NCBI GenBank assembly: GCA_029979005.1
Contig: JAPOIJ010000015.1
Coordinates: 1 to 50,105 of the forward strand
Direction of reading: 5' to 3'
DNA from: Planctomycetota bacterium
GTDB lineage: Bacteria; Planctomycetota; Planctomycetia; Pirellulales; Pirellulaceae
Length of the DNA: 50,105 nucleotides
The notes under the pieces were generated by a model. That model was not told the origin of the DNA and ran no database searches. It saw nothing but the letters and a program-made list of their open reading frames with translations. Positions 1 to 11,200 of the stretch are shown here, one piece after another; position 1 is the first letter of the stretch, and the number at the start of each line of letters is the position of its first letter. The position numbers and the translations under genes are program-made.

Positions 1-262
1 ACACAGGTCTTTCAGCCAGGGCGATGGTAACTCCAGTCTACATTTGGCATTTGTGGGACTCCTTCAGTTTGGTGTTGCGCCTGTTTGAATGTTGATCGCG
101 GACCGTTCGCGTCAGACCGCAGTCCTCCAAATTTCTTCACCCCGTTTCGGGTAAGTTATTTGAAAACAGATCAATTTTGATCTGCCTGCAGACTCGTTTA
201 TACTCGGAAGTCCATGATTTGCCAGTAAAGTTTCGTCTGCTGTTTTTGTTTTAGGATCGGGA

Positions 263-1816
263 ATGAAATTATATGACCTCGGTGCGAGTTGTCTCATTGG
301 AGCGATTACGCTGATTTTTGCCGTGTGTGGTTCGTTACCAACGCTTGCTTCTGAACCGGCTGAGCGGAATATCGTTTTCTTTATTACCGATGATGAAGGT
401 CCAACGCTTGGCTGTTATGGTGATCCTTTGGCTGTAACTCCCTGCATTGATCAGTTGGCCAAGGATGGTGTTGTGTTTAACCGCGCCTATGCGACGACTG
501 CAAGTTGCAGTGCAAGTCGATCCGTTGTGATGTCTGGACTCCATAACCATAAGAATGGACAATACGGCCACCAGCACCACTTTCATAAGTTTGATTCCTA
601 TCACAATGTTGTGTCACTGGCCTTGCCGCGGGTTTTGGCGAATGCCGGATATCGAACGGGGCACATTGGAAAATACCATGTCGGCCCGGAAGCTGTTTAT
701 CGGTTTGAAACCTATTTGCGTGGCAATCCGAGAAGTGCTGTTGAGATGGCAGAAAAGTGTCGTGACTTTATTTCAGACCGCTCTGATGATCGGCCATTTT
801 TCTTGTATTTTGGAACCTCGGATCCACACCGCGGTGGCGGGGTCGATAAGACGTCCAAGTTAAAGCTCAAGCCTGATCTTTTCGGAAATAAACCGGAACG
901 AGGGTCTTATCCCGGTGTCGAGGAAGTTTTTTACGATCCTGACAAGGTTACGGTACCTCCATTTCTGAGTGATACAGACGAAACTCGTTCTGAAATTGCT
1001 CAGTACTACCAATCCTGTGCTCGAATCGATCAAGGCTTAGGGAGGCTCGTTGAAATATTAAAAGAGGCCGGTGTCTATGATAAGACGCTGATTGTGTTTA
1101 CCGCTGATCACGGTATGGCGTTTGCCGGTGCTAAAACAACCGTTTACCAACCCGGGTTGCGTGTCCCGTTTGTGGTTCGGAACCCGTATGAAAAGCAACG
1201 CGGATTTGTATCCGAAGCGATGATCAGCCACATTGACATTGCTCCAACCTTGCTTGATTTTGCCGGGGGACTCGACCCTGATTTGAACGGCCCTAAAGAC
1301 TGGATAGATCCGGACGAATACTGGAAGGAAAAAGAGCTGTTTGCCAAAGACAATCGGAGCGGTGGCAATAAATTCCGAAGCTATCAAGGGAAGTCTTGGT
1401 TAGGTTGTCTTGCGGAACCGGGAATTGATCATTGGGATTCAATATTCGCCTCTCATACATTTCATGAAATTCAAATGTACTATCCGATGCGAGTCATCCA
1501 GGACGATCGCTACAAGTTGATCTGGAATGTTGCTTACAAGTTAGATTACCCTTTTGCCTCAGATCTTTGGGCGGCTTCAAGCTGGCAGGCACAGTTCCTT
1601 AAAGGTGAGGACGCTCCGTACGGATTAAAGACGGTAGGGCAGTACATCCACCGGCCAGAATTTGAATTGTTTGATATGAAAAACGACCCAAATGAAGCTT
1701 ATAATCTCGCCGGAAAACCAGAGTTTGCTGAGTTGCTGAAGACTTATCAGGGAAAGCTGAAAGCGAAACAGCGGAAGCTTGAGGATCCCTGGATTCTCAA
1801 ATGGAAATATGAGTAA
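263..1816 (+). CDS. Secreted sulfatase, N-sulfoglucosamine sulfohydrolase (SGSH)-like
   Basis: Predicted periplasmic sulfatase of the alkaline-phosphatase fold that would remove sulfate from a sulfated glycan. The 517-residue product starts with a signal peptide (about residues 1-30). Metal-binding Asp43-Asp44 follow, then the formylglycine motif C-S-A-S-R with Cys82 as the residue to be oxidised by the formylglycine-generating enzyme. The stretch after it (G-L-x-x-H-x-N-G-x-Y-G, then H-H-F-x-x-F-D) and the later H-E-x-x-M-x-Y-P-M-R motif are, from memory, the pattern of heparan N-sulfatase (human SGSH; S1_8-like) rather than of common arylsulfatases. The ATG is preceded by AGGA at 6 nt spacing. 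It converges on the acyltransferase gene 28 bp downstream. The family is well supported; heparan-type N-sulfate as substrate is inference, and an algal or animal glycan is equally possible. Confidence 0.88.
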   Translation: MKLYDLGASCLIGAITLIFAVCGSLPTLASEPAERNIVFFITDDEGPTLGCYGDPLAVTPCIDQLAKDGVVFNRAYATTASCSASRSVVMSGLHNHKNGQYGHQHHFHKFDSYHNVVSLALPRVLANAGYRTGHIGKYHVGPEAVYRFETYLRGNPRSAVEMAEKCRDFISDRSDDRPFFLYFGTSDPHRGGGVDKTSKLKLKPDLFGNKPERGSYPGVEEVFYDPDKVTVPPFLSDTDETRSEIAQYYQSCARIDQGLGRLVEILKEAGVYDKTLIVFTADHGMAFAGAKTTVYQPGLRVPFVVRNPYEKQRGFVSEAMISHIDIAPTLLDFAGGLDPDLNGPKDWIDPDEYWKEKELFAKDNRSGGNKFRSYQGKSWLGCLAEPGIDHWDSIFASHTFHEIQMYYPMRVIQDDRYKLIWNVAYKLDYPFASDLWAASSWQAQFLKGEDAPYGLKTVGQYIHRPEFELFDMKNDPNEAYNLAGKPEFAELLKTYQGKLKAKQRKLEDPWILKWKYE

Positions 1817-1844
1817 GACAGTTCGTTATTCGGGGTTGGCCGTG

Positions 1845-3083
1845 TCAGTCTTGGCCGTAGATTTTTCCTTCGTACATCCGAGACTCATGTTGCAGTTCTT
1901 CTAGGCTCTCGCCGAGTTGTTTTCGAATTGCCGTCATGAGTGGGTCAGATTTTGCTCCACGCTCACGTTTGGGAGAGACTTCGATTGCTTCGCCGACGTC
2001 GAGGATGACTTTTGTTTTGCCATGTATCCGGCATTTGCCAGTGAGGTCTTCTTCGAATTTCTCGAGCGTGTCGATTAGTCGATCGATCGATGGCAGATCA
2101 ACAATGTAGTTCTCTGGGTAGCAGTCAATTTGTTGAGCAAGATAAGTCTGGCTTAGTTGCTGCCAGCGTCGATCTTTTTCTGCCTGATCAATTTCATCCC
2201 GGCTCAACTCGGGGAATATTTTCATTCGTAAATTCTTTACTCTCGATTGAATCCCACCGCTTAATGGCTCGGTTGCACCAAGCCATTCTTTTTCCAACGG
2301 AAACATCAGGTGATCGACCATATTGTTTTGTCGTTCTTTCAGAGTCTTTCCCGGCATGGACTGAACATTGAATTCCAGTTCTTTCAGTGTCAGCATTGCG
2401 TTCCCGAGTTTTATAATTCGCTCCATGAGGGGCACCGTCGGGTCAGGCATCCACGTGAGTTTGCGTTCTAAATCCGTAAGTACCTCGTTGGCAGTTCTTT
2501 CGATGTCTCCCTGGTAAAGGTATTTAATTGCAATGGGATGGACGACAACTTTTTGATCAGTTTTGGCTCGTTTTTTTGCCGCTGTTCTGGCGATGAAACC
2601 GGGGCCTTCCATCAGCGCCATCAATCGGTCGTTCGTCCTGCTGGTAGCTCCCGCCGGAAATATCAGCAGAGGGCGTTTGGCTTCGACTAAAACTTTGACG
2701 GCATAGTCTACCGCAGCCCGATCGAGTCCTTCTCGATTGACACTGAAGGCGCCCATGAGCCGAACCATAAACGTTTTGAATGCCGACTGGTTAAACAAGT
2801 GCCAGCTTGCCATGGTGTACATCGAAATAGGGGCCTCTCGGCAGAGAAAGTACATGGCCACCGGATCGGTCGTGCGCGGGTGGTTGGGGGTTAGCATGAT
2901 TCCATGCCCTGCATTTACCGAGGCGCGAAGTCGATCAACATTACGGCATTCGTGGTCGATAATGCCGTGCTCTTTTCGAATTAATCGCTGAAACTGCCCA
3001 AACCGGGTAAGCAGTCGTTGAGGCCAGTGCCAGGTAATGGGCGGGGTAAATTGGTACGGCTTTTCAACTAGTATTTCATGCAT
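1845..3083 (-). CDS. PlsC-type lysophospholipid/glycerolipid acyltransferase
   Basis: Predicted membrane-associated acyltransferase that would transfer an acyl chain to a lysophospholipid or another lipid acceptor. The family's catalytic H-x4-D box is visible as N67-H68-P-R-T-T-D73, and the substrate-binding block appears as F142-P-A-G-A-T-S-R, a variant of the usual F-P-E-G-T-x-S. At 412 residues it is longer than typical PlsC (about 240), with roughly 170 extra charged, alpha-helical residues at the C-terminus that I do not recognise. The Glu of the F-P-E-G block is replaced by Ala144, which may mean a different acceptor. It lies downstream of the HD-GYP gene in the same direction with a 191 bp gap, so co-transcription is possible but not shown. 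Family assignment is firm; substrate is unknown. Confidence 0.8.
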   Translation of the reverse strand: MHEILVEKPYQFTPPITWHWPQRLLTRFGQFQRLIRKEHGIIDHECRNVDRLRASVNAGHGIMLTPNHPRTTDPVAMYFLCREAPISMYTMASWHLFNQSAFKTFMVRLMGAFSVNREGLDRAAVDYAVKVLVEAKRPLLIFPAGATSRTNDRLMALMEGPGFIARTAAKKRAKTDQKVVVHPIAIKYLYQGDIERTANEVLTDLERKLTWMPDPTVPLMERIIKLGNAMLTLKELEFNVQSMPGKTLKERQNNMVDHLMFPLEKEWLGATEPLSGGIQSRVKNLRMKIFPELSRDEIDQAEKDRRWQQLSQTYLAQQIDCYPENYIVDLPSIDRLIDTLEKFEEDLTGKCRIHGKTKVILDVGEAIEVSPKRERGAKSDPLMTAIRKQLGESLEELQHESRMYEGKIYGQD

Positions 3084-3274
3084 GAGCTATGTATCCGCTG
3101 GAACTGGGCAAAGCAGGGGGCTCTTTCGCGTAGATTTTCCCTTACACAGATGCGAAAGCAAGTACAGGGAAATAAACTCAATGGATTTGAGGAAATGCAA
3201 TGCAGGTTATTAGCGGTAGAGGTTTGAGCTGCACGCCAGTTTGCCCTTTGTGAATAGTGGAGGCAGGCAATGCC

Positions 3275-4714
3275 CTAAACCATCGCCTGGCTTTCAGCAT
3301 TTTGATCGGTTAGCGATTTAATCAAATCTTCCGGGGTAGCAAATTGTTTGCGTTTAGTCCGGTTTTCAGTTTCTATCTGGCATTCGGAGATTTTCCTAAA
3401 TTCATCCTCGTGCCGGAGGAATGCGTCGACGATTTCAGGGTCGAATTGAGAGCCAGACCCAGAGATGATGATCGCCCGGCTTTCGAAGTGACCAAAAGAG
3501 GTCTTGTACGGACGCTTTGAAGTGAGTGCGTCGTAAACATCAGCGACGGCTACGATGCGGGCAGACAAGGGGGTCTCTTCTTCTTTGAGTCCATGCGGAT
3601 AGCCACTGCCATCCCATCGTTCGTGGTGGAAAAAGGCAACTTGTTTAGCTGTGTGCATAAACGAATTGTTTCCGAGTCTCATCTGAATTGCTTCGAGGCA
3701 CTCCCCGCCGATAACGGTATGTAACTCGATAACAGCCCGCTCTTCCATTGTGAGCGGACCTGGTTTGAGGAGGATGGAGTCTGGAACACCTACTTTGCCA
3801 ATGTCGTGAAGTGAAGAGGCGAGTCCGAGGTTTCGGACCCATTCGTCATCGAGTTCCTCTCGCCTTGAGGCCACATCTTTTGCGATGATTGTGACGTAGG
3901 AGCGGATTCGTTCCAGATGTTCGCCGGTGTCGTTGTCTCTTGATTCTGCCAACTTCGCTAAACCGAAAATAACTGCATTTTTTGTACGCAGTAACTCAGA
4001 TTCACGTTGAGTCACTTTGCTTTCAAGAACCTCCGTGATCGATTCCGTTTTTTGGTAGGAACGATTTAAGATGGACATGATCAGGCTGATGGAGACTAGG
4101 CCTAGTAACAGAATTGCGGTGAACACGAGTTGCTGTGTGTTTGCAATTAAGTCGGTTAGGCCAGTCATCGAATGCTTGGCGGGTTGACCGAGCATCAAGA
4201 TGGCGTTCAGCTTCGGCAGGAATTCAACACTTACGAAATGCTCCCGACCGGCAATGTCAGCTCGGCCATCGAAATGTCGGTGGCGATTGTTGGGGGCAAC
4301 CGACCGCAGGAGATCGACTTGAGCTTCCAACGATTTGGAGAGCATGTTTAATTTGATGTTTTCGGGGTCGAAGTTTTCCGGGATCGCAGCTTCGGGGGCA
4401 CTGCACAGAATCTGTGCGGATTGCGGATTGATTACCGCGATAAAACCACCGTTAGGCACGGTGATGGTTTCAATTTTTTTACTCAGTCTCTCAAGTTCGG
4501 AATCCGGGTCAAACTTTTTTGGAGAGCCGGGGGGGTTAAGAGAGCGGGTGACTTGCTGAGCAAGAGTCCGGTTGTCATTGCAAGTTCGTTGGCCAATGGT
4601 CTCTTCGGTTTGTGTGTGGAACCAAGACGAAAGCATCATTACTGCAAAAAGCAGTAGAGCGAGTTGTACCGATGAAATGAGGATGACGATTAACCATCCG
4701 GGTTTGTTTTTCAT
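3275..4714 (-). CDS. Membrane-anchored HD-GYP domain protein (putative c-di-GMP phosphodiesterase)
   Basis: Probable signal-responsive phosphodiesterase. An N-terminal membrane helix (about residues 8-30) and a second one (about 194-215) bracket an extracytoplasmic sensor domain of some 160 residues. A short coiled coil (about 222-245) leads into the HD-GYP domain (about 245-440). The domain carries H303-D304-I-G-K, the H363-H364-E-R-W-D-G-S-G-Y-P block with G371-Y372-P373, and A-D-V-Y-D-A-L-T, all hallmarks of catalytically intact HD-GYP proteins that hydrolyse cyclic di-GMP. There is no receiver domain, so input must come through the periplasmic region, which resembles a single-Cache/CHASE-like sensor in layout only. 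It is divergent from uvrA. Function follows from family knowledge; the ligand is unknown. Confidence 0.85.
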   Translation of the reverse strand: MKNKPGWLIVILISSVQLALLLFAVMMLSSWFHTQTEETIGQRTCNDNRTLAQQVTRSLNPPGSPKKFDPDSELERLSKKIETITVPNGGFIAVINPQSAQILCSAPEAAIPENFDPENIKLNMLSKSLEAQVDLLRSVAPNNRHRHFDGRADIAGREHFVSVEFLPKLNAILMLGQPAKHSMTGLTDLIANTQQLVFTAILLLGLVSISLIMSILNRSYQKTESITEVLESKVTQRESELLRTKNAVIFGLAKLAESRDNDTGEHLERIRSYVTIIAKDVASRREELDDEWVRNLGLASSLHDIGKVGVPDSILLKPGPLTMEERAVIELHTVIGGECLEAIQMRLGNNSFMHTAKQVAFFHHERWDGSGYPHGLKEEETPLSARIVAVADVYDALTSKRPYKTSFGHFESRAIIISGSGSQFDPEIVDAFLRHEDEFRKISECQIETENRTKRKQFATPEDLIKSLTDQNAESQAMV

Positions 4715-5201
4715 TGGAATCTGTGAAACGGGTGAGAGCGGGAAGGTGGGGACTGATATTTGGATATTAGGTTAGCCTTAAATAACTTTTGTGTTGAAAA
4801 CTTAATTTATGGAGTTTTCAAGTGTGTGAATTCGCGCAATTGTTGGATTATTCCCCTGTATCTGGATTATTGTCCTAACCCCCGGATTGTGCTGGGGTAG
4901 TCGTAAGGGTCGTCTGGGTTAGAGCGGTTAATGGAAGGGTAGCTGGTCGCAACTTTCGGCGGGAGTGATGGATCCAATTGTTTCGTCAAAGTGTGATTGG
5001 CCGTCGAGTGAGAACCGGTTTCGTTTCGTTTTGCCGAAGGGTTCAAGGAAGTTTTGCAAAGCATATTGGCGATGGTTTGTCAATGTCAAAGCGCTTAAAT
5101 CTTCGTCGCCGAAACCTTCAGTTGACGGTTGGGGAATTAGCGGGAAGAAGATAGAATTGGCTGCTCAAAATTAATGCTCCTCGGATTCAGATCGTCCTCA
5201 T
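4715..5201. other. Divergent intergenic region between HD-GYP gene and uvrA, with a short direct repeat
   Basis: This 487 bp gap must hold the promoters of both divergent genes. I see no convincing gene: the short open frames in it have poor codon patterns and no recognisable protein. A 9-bp direct repeat TGGATTATT occurs at 4844-4852 and 4863-4871 (19 bp start to start, about two helical turns), which could be a binding site for a dimeric regulator. No clear -35/-10 pair could be assigned by eye. Confidence 0.4.
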
Positions 5202-8200
5202 ATGCCCGCTTCGGATATTGTTGTCAAAGGCGCTCGTGAACATAATCTTCGCGACGTCAGTCTTGTTCTTCCTCGCAATCAATTGATTTGTTTAACCGGT
5301 GTTAGTGGAAGCGGAAAAAGTTCGTTTGCATTCGACACAGTGTTCGCCGAAGGGCAGCGAAGATACGTCGAAAGCCTTTCTAGTTTTGCCCGGCAATTTC
5401 TCGGTCAAATGCCTAAGCCGGATGTCGATCTGATTTCCGGTTTGAGTCCGTCTATCTCGATTTCACAGAAATCTTCTGGGAACAACCCACGGAGTACGGT
5501 TGGAACCATTACTGAAATCTATGACTTCCTCAGGATTTTGTACGCGCGGGTTGGAGAAGGGTTTTGCCCAAAATGCGATAAGCCAATTTCAGCCCAGACG
5601 CGTGATCAAATCATTGGGAGTATTCTGCAGTTCAAATCCGGTACAGAGTATTTTGTGCTAGCGCCAGTGGTGCGTGGGCAAAAGGGTGAGCACCGCGATC
5701 TTTTTATTGACTTATTAAAAAGAGGGTTTGTTCGAGCTCGAGTCGACGGCGAAGTTGTTTCATTGGGCTCGGAGATTAATCTTGATCGATCAAAGCGACA
5801 CCATATCGAAGTTGTGATTGACCGATTGACCGCAAAGGCAGGGATTCGCTCGCGTCTTGCGGAATCGGTTGAGTCGGCACTGAAAATCGGCAAGGGAACG
5901 CTGATTATTGCTCAGGATAAGGAATTTGGTGATGCTCCAGTGAACCCAGACCTCCAAGACGGTCAGGAAACAGGTGGTGGGAATTCGCGAAAATCACGCG
6001 CTAAAAAGACTCAGTCGGTAGAAGGAGATAGAGTTTATTCGGCTGATTACGCCTGTGCTGCCTGCGGGGTTAGTTTCGCACCTCCGACTCCGCAGATGTT
6101 CAGTTTCAACAGTCCTCAGGGAATGTGCCCGAGTTGTGACGGCCTTGGTGAGGTGTTTACCTTTGAACGCGATTTATTGGTGTCCAATCCCCAAAAGTCG
6201 TTTCAGCAGGGGTGTTTCGATCTTCTCGGGAAGTGGAAAGAGTTGGGGCGTTGGAAGTGCCACATTTATCAGGGGGTAGCCGATACGGTCGAGCGAGAGC
6301 AGGGGCTGGAGACAGGGCATCTTCTAGAAACTGCCTGGGAAGATCTAACCGAAGAGCAACAGGATATTTGGTTGTACGGCACGGGGGATTTGAACATCAC
6401 TTACACCTGGCGAGGTGGAAGTTCGCCGATGAAGTACGGCGGCAAGTTTGCAGGTATCGTCGCCGAACTTGATGAGAAGTACCGAAACACTAACGGTGCG
6501 GCAAAGATTCGAAAACTTGAAGAGTACATGGCGGAGGTCCACTGTATCGAATGCGAAGGTGACCGACTCAACGAGCAGGCACGCCATTTTCGATTGGAGA
6601 CTCAGAATTCCAGATTCTCGAAACAACCGAGTTTGTCGTTACCTCAGGTTTGTGATTTGTCGATTGCCGATGCTCATGACTTTTTCTCAGGATTAGTATT
6701 GGATGAAACACGGCAGTTTGTCGCAACCGAGCCGCTGAAAGAAATCCGTAATCGACTTGGGTTTCTACTTAATGTCGGTTTGGAATATTTGATGTTGAAT
6801 CGAACGGCTCCGACGCTTTCCGGTGGAGAGAGTCAGCGGATTCGATTGGCTGGGCAAATCGGTGCCGGACTCGTGGGTGTGCTTTATATTCTTGATGAGC
6901 CGTCGATCGGACTTCATCCGCGGGACAATGACCGTCTGGTCAACACCCTTCAGCATTTGAGAGATCTTGGGAATACCGTAGTTGTCGTTGAGCACGATGA
7001 AGACACGATGCGTGCTGCGGACTATCTGATTGACTTTGGCCCCGGTCCCGGCGTGCGGGGAGGCGAGGTTGTAGTCGAGGGCCATCCTTCAGAGATTCTG
7101 AAAAATAAGGAAAGCCTGACTGCACGTTATTTGTCAGGTGATCTGGAAATCAAAATTCCAGAAGCTCGTCGAGCGTTTGATTCTGAACGGGTCTTTCGTG
7201 TCAAAGGTGCTCGTCATAATAACCTTAAGAATGTTGATGTAGAAATTCCGTTAGGAAAATTTGTCTGTGTTACCGGGGTGAGTGGTAGTGGTAAGAGTTC
7301 ACTGGTCAACGACATTGTGAAGGAAGAGTTGAGAGAGCTACTTAACGGCGGAATCAGTGAAGCGGGGGAGTTTGACGAACTTGAGGGCGTCGAGCTGATG
7401 GATAAGATGATTGCGATTGACCAGTCCCCCATCGGGAGAACGCCGCGTTCTAACCCTGGGACGTACATTAAATTGTTTGATGAAATCCGCAAGCTTTACA
7501 CGCAATTGCCTGAATCAAAAACCCGAGGTTATGCTCCTGGCAGGTTTAGCTTTAATGTAAAAGGGGGGCGCTGCGAGGCTTGTGAAGGGAATGGTTCAAA
7601 TAAGCTCGAAATGGATTTTCTGGCAGACGTCTGGGTGACGTGCCCGGTTTGCATGGGGCAGCGATTCAATCGGGAAACTTTGCAGGTTAAGTTCCGCGAG
7701 AAATCGATTGCAGACGTCTTGAATATGGATATTCAAGAAGCGATGGGCTTCTTTAAAAATATTCCGAAGGTGCTCACGAAGTTAGAGACTCTGCATGCTG
7801 TGGGGCTCGATTATTTGAAGATTGGCCAACCATCACCAACCCTTTCCGGTGGGGAGGCGCAACGAATCAAGCTTGCGAGAGAGTTGGTGAAGCGCAGCAC
7901 TGGCAAAACGCTTTATCTTTTGGACGAGCCGACGACGGGATTGCATTTTGCTGACATTTCCTTGCTGTTGAAAGTGTTGCAGAACTTTGTTGACGCAGGA
8001 AATACCGTGTTAGTGGTTGAGCATAACCTTGATGTGATCAAGACTGCCGATTGGATTATTGATATTGGACCTGAGGGTGGCTCTGGCGGTGGACGCGTGG
8101 TTTGTGCTGGGACTCCAGAAGACGTGGCGGCGTGTCCGGAATCTTATACCGGCAAGGCGTTGAAGAAAGCGCTGGCTCCCCGTCCCGTGATTGCGAAACC

Positions 8201-11200
8201 GGCGAAGTCGAAATCGAAGACACCTGTTCAGGCATCGGAAATTAAGGTGCGGGGGGCGCAGCAGCATAGTCTTCGCACAGTAGATGTTGATATCGCCCGC
8301 GATCAGATGACCGTGTTCTGCGGTCCCAGTGGAAGCGGTAAGAGTTCGCTTGCCATGGATACAATTTATGCAGAGGGACAGCGGCGTTATGTCGAGAGTC
8401 TAAGTTCTTATGCAAGGCAGTTTGTTAATCAGCTAGAAAAGCCAAGGGTCGAACAGATAGAAGGGCTTTCGCCTGCGATTGCGATTGAGCAAAAAAATCT
8501 TGGCTCCACACCGCGAAGTACCGTGGGGACGGTAACCGAGGTTTATGATTATCTTCGGATTTTGCAAGCGAGACTAGGAACGCCGTATTGTCCGGGATGT
8601 GATGTGCCGATCGGTACTCAGACCAGCGATGACATCGTTGACAAATTACTTCAGTACAGCGAGGGAACGCGGTTGTTGCTGATGGCGCCCATTTCGCTCG
8701 ATACTAACCAGACCTACGAGCAGTTGTGGGATGAGATTCGTTCCAATGGATTTGTGCGGGTGCGAGTTGATCAGGTGACCTACGGAATTGATGAAGTTCC
8801 GTTGCTTAACCGCCGGTCGCGGCACAATGTTGAAATCGTTGTCGATCGAATCTCAATCAAGAAAGCGTCTCGCGGACGGATCGCCGAAAGTGTTGAGGCA
8901 GCCTTGGCCATTGGAAAAGGCGTTTTAACGATCGCTGAGCCGGTTGATAAGGTTTCTGAGCAACATTGGAAAACCGTCAAGCATAGCCAGCATTTATCCT
9001 GTGGCTGTTGCGGTCGCAGTTTTGATGCGTTAACTCCGCATAATTTTTCTTTCAATAGCCAGCTTGGTTGGTGTCAGGATTGTGAGGGAATTGGTACACA
9101 GACGGGAGCAGATCCGGCGGCGATTATGAATGATGCCGAATTGTCTCTGCGGCAAGGTGCCATTTCACTTTGGCCAAATATAAATTCTGCAGTCTCTCAA
9201 AAAATGCTTGAGTCCTGGACGACGGGGACTGGAATTCCGATAGACGTTCCTTTTAATCAGTTAGAAGCTCGCCATCGAAGAATGGTGTTTTATGGCACCG
9301 ATGATCGCTGGTTTGATGTGGTGAATGGTGAGGGCGAAACGTTGTTCGCGTTCCAGTACAAAGGAGTCTATCCGACGATGGAGGAAGCCTCTCGATTGTC
9401 GGCTAACTTGCGTCAGCGGATGCAGTCGTTGATTGGAGAGGTAGAATGTGGTGGATGTGGTGGTAGTCGCCTGCGAGATGATGCTGCGGCGGTTCGTTTC
9501 CGGGATATTACGATCGATGGTATCTGCCGGATGCCGATGGGTTTGCTTGCGAAAACGATCAAAAAGTGGAAGCTCGATCCTCGCGAGAAGAAAATTGCCG
9601 GTGAGTTGATCCGTGAGATTGCTGCAAGAGTTGATTTTCTGAATGACGTTGGTCTGGAGTATTTGACACTCAATCGAACTGCGGCATCGCTTTCCAATGG
9701 AGAAGCTCAGCGAATTCGCTTGGCGAGCCAGCTAGGAAGTGGTTTGTGCGGAGTTCTTTATGTGCTGGATGAGCCGACAATCGGCCTTCATCCTCGTGAC
9801 AATAAGCGATTGCTCAAGGCACTGCACCGTCTTCGTGACCTCGGCAATACGATGATTGTTGTCGAGCATGACAAGGAAGTGATTGAAAACAGCGATGCGA
9901 TTTGTGATTTCGGCCCGAAAGCGGGAAGTGGTGGCGGGCAAATTGTTGCTTCGGGGACTCCGGCGGCGCTGGCTAAAAAGCGTGGGTCGGTAACGGGGCC
10001 GTATCTTAGTGGTAAGAAGGCCATTCCGATTCCAAGTAATCGCCGCCCTGCCCTTTCGCTCGATCTTGAAGAGCAGATTAAAGCGAAAACAGCGAAAAAG
10101 AAGGTAAAGAAAAAAGCCGTTACCAAGAAGAAAACAGCTAAGGCAGCTGCTAAGAAATCCGAGACGTTGGCAAGGACACTCGATGTCGTCGGGGCTCGGC
10201 ATAACAACTTAAAAGATATCGAAGTTAAGTTTCCACTGGAAACGCTGACCGTTGTAACGGGGCCGAGCGGCTGTGGGAAAAGTTCGCTTGTAAACGACAT
10301 ACTGTTTAAGGCGCTTTCCCGCCGTCTTCACCGATCTACGCAAACGCCGGGCGCCCACAAAGGGATTCGCGGAATAGAGAATGTCAATAAAGTGATTCGC
10401 GTTGACCAGACGCCGCTGGGTAACTCTCCATCTTCGAATCCAGCGACCTATACCGGGGCGTTTGATTCGATTCGCGATTTGTATGCTCATCTTCCTGACT
10501 CAAAAATCCGAGGCTACACCGCTCGGAGATTTAGCTTTAACGTCCCCGGGGGCCGCTGTGAAGAATGCACTGGGAACGGGCATATTTGTATCGAAATGCA
10601 TTTTCTGCCGGATGTCTGGGTGCCCTGCGAAACCTGCCAGGGACGCCGCTACAATGAAGAAACTCTTGCGGTTAAGTACAACGGGAAGAACATCGATGAT
10701 GTGCTGAAAATGAGTTGTGCTGAAGCGGCGAAGCTGTTCCACAATATTCCCAAGATTCGTCGGATTTTGCAGACCTTGTGTGATGTTGGACTCGATTATC
10801 TTACTTTGGGGCAAAGCGCACCAACGCTCTCCGGGGGTGAGGCTCAACGCGTCAAGTTGTCTGCTGAATTAGCCCGGCCGGATACCGGTCGCACGATGTA
10901 TTTGCTGGACGAGCCAACCACTGGATTGCACTTTGAGGACTTGCAGAAACTGCTCGATGTGGTGCAGCGTTTGATCGATATTGGTAATACTGTGGTTCTG
11001 ATCGAACACAACTTGGATATGATCAAAGCTGCGGATTGGGTTGTCGATTTAGGCCCCGAGGCGGGAGCCGGCGGAGGTAATATTGTCATTCAGGGAACAC
11101 CTGAGATGGTCGTGGAGTACGCTCAGCGGGCACGGGAAAAGGCTGGCAAATCGGGGAAGAGCAACGCCTCAATGCCAAGGAGTTGGACGGGAGAGGCTCT

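Noticed and set aside
1-95. Possible C-terminal tail of a gene entering from the left edge
   Set aside because: Two plus-strand frames stay open to stops near 86-95, so neither can be preferred, and neither peptide is recognisable.
4867-5174. Small open frames on both strands in the divergent gap before uvrA
   Set aside because: They overlap each other, have no ribosome site, and the products look like random translation.
9732-10300. Long minus-strand open frames inside uvrA (up to 170 codons)
   Set aside because: They lie wholly within the well-supported UvrA frame and arise from its codon pattern.
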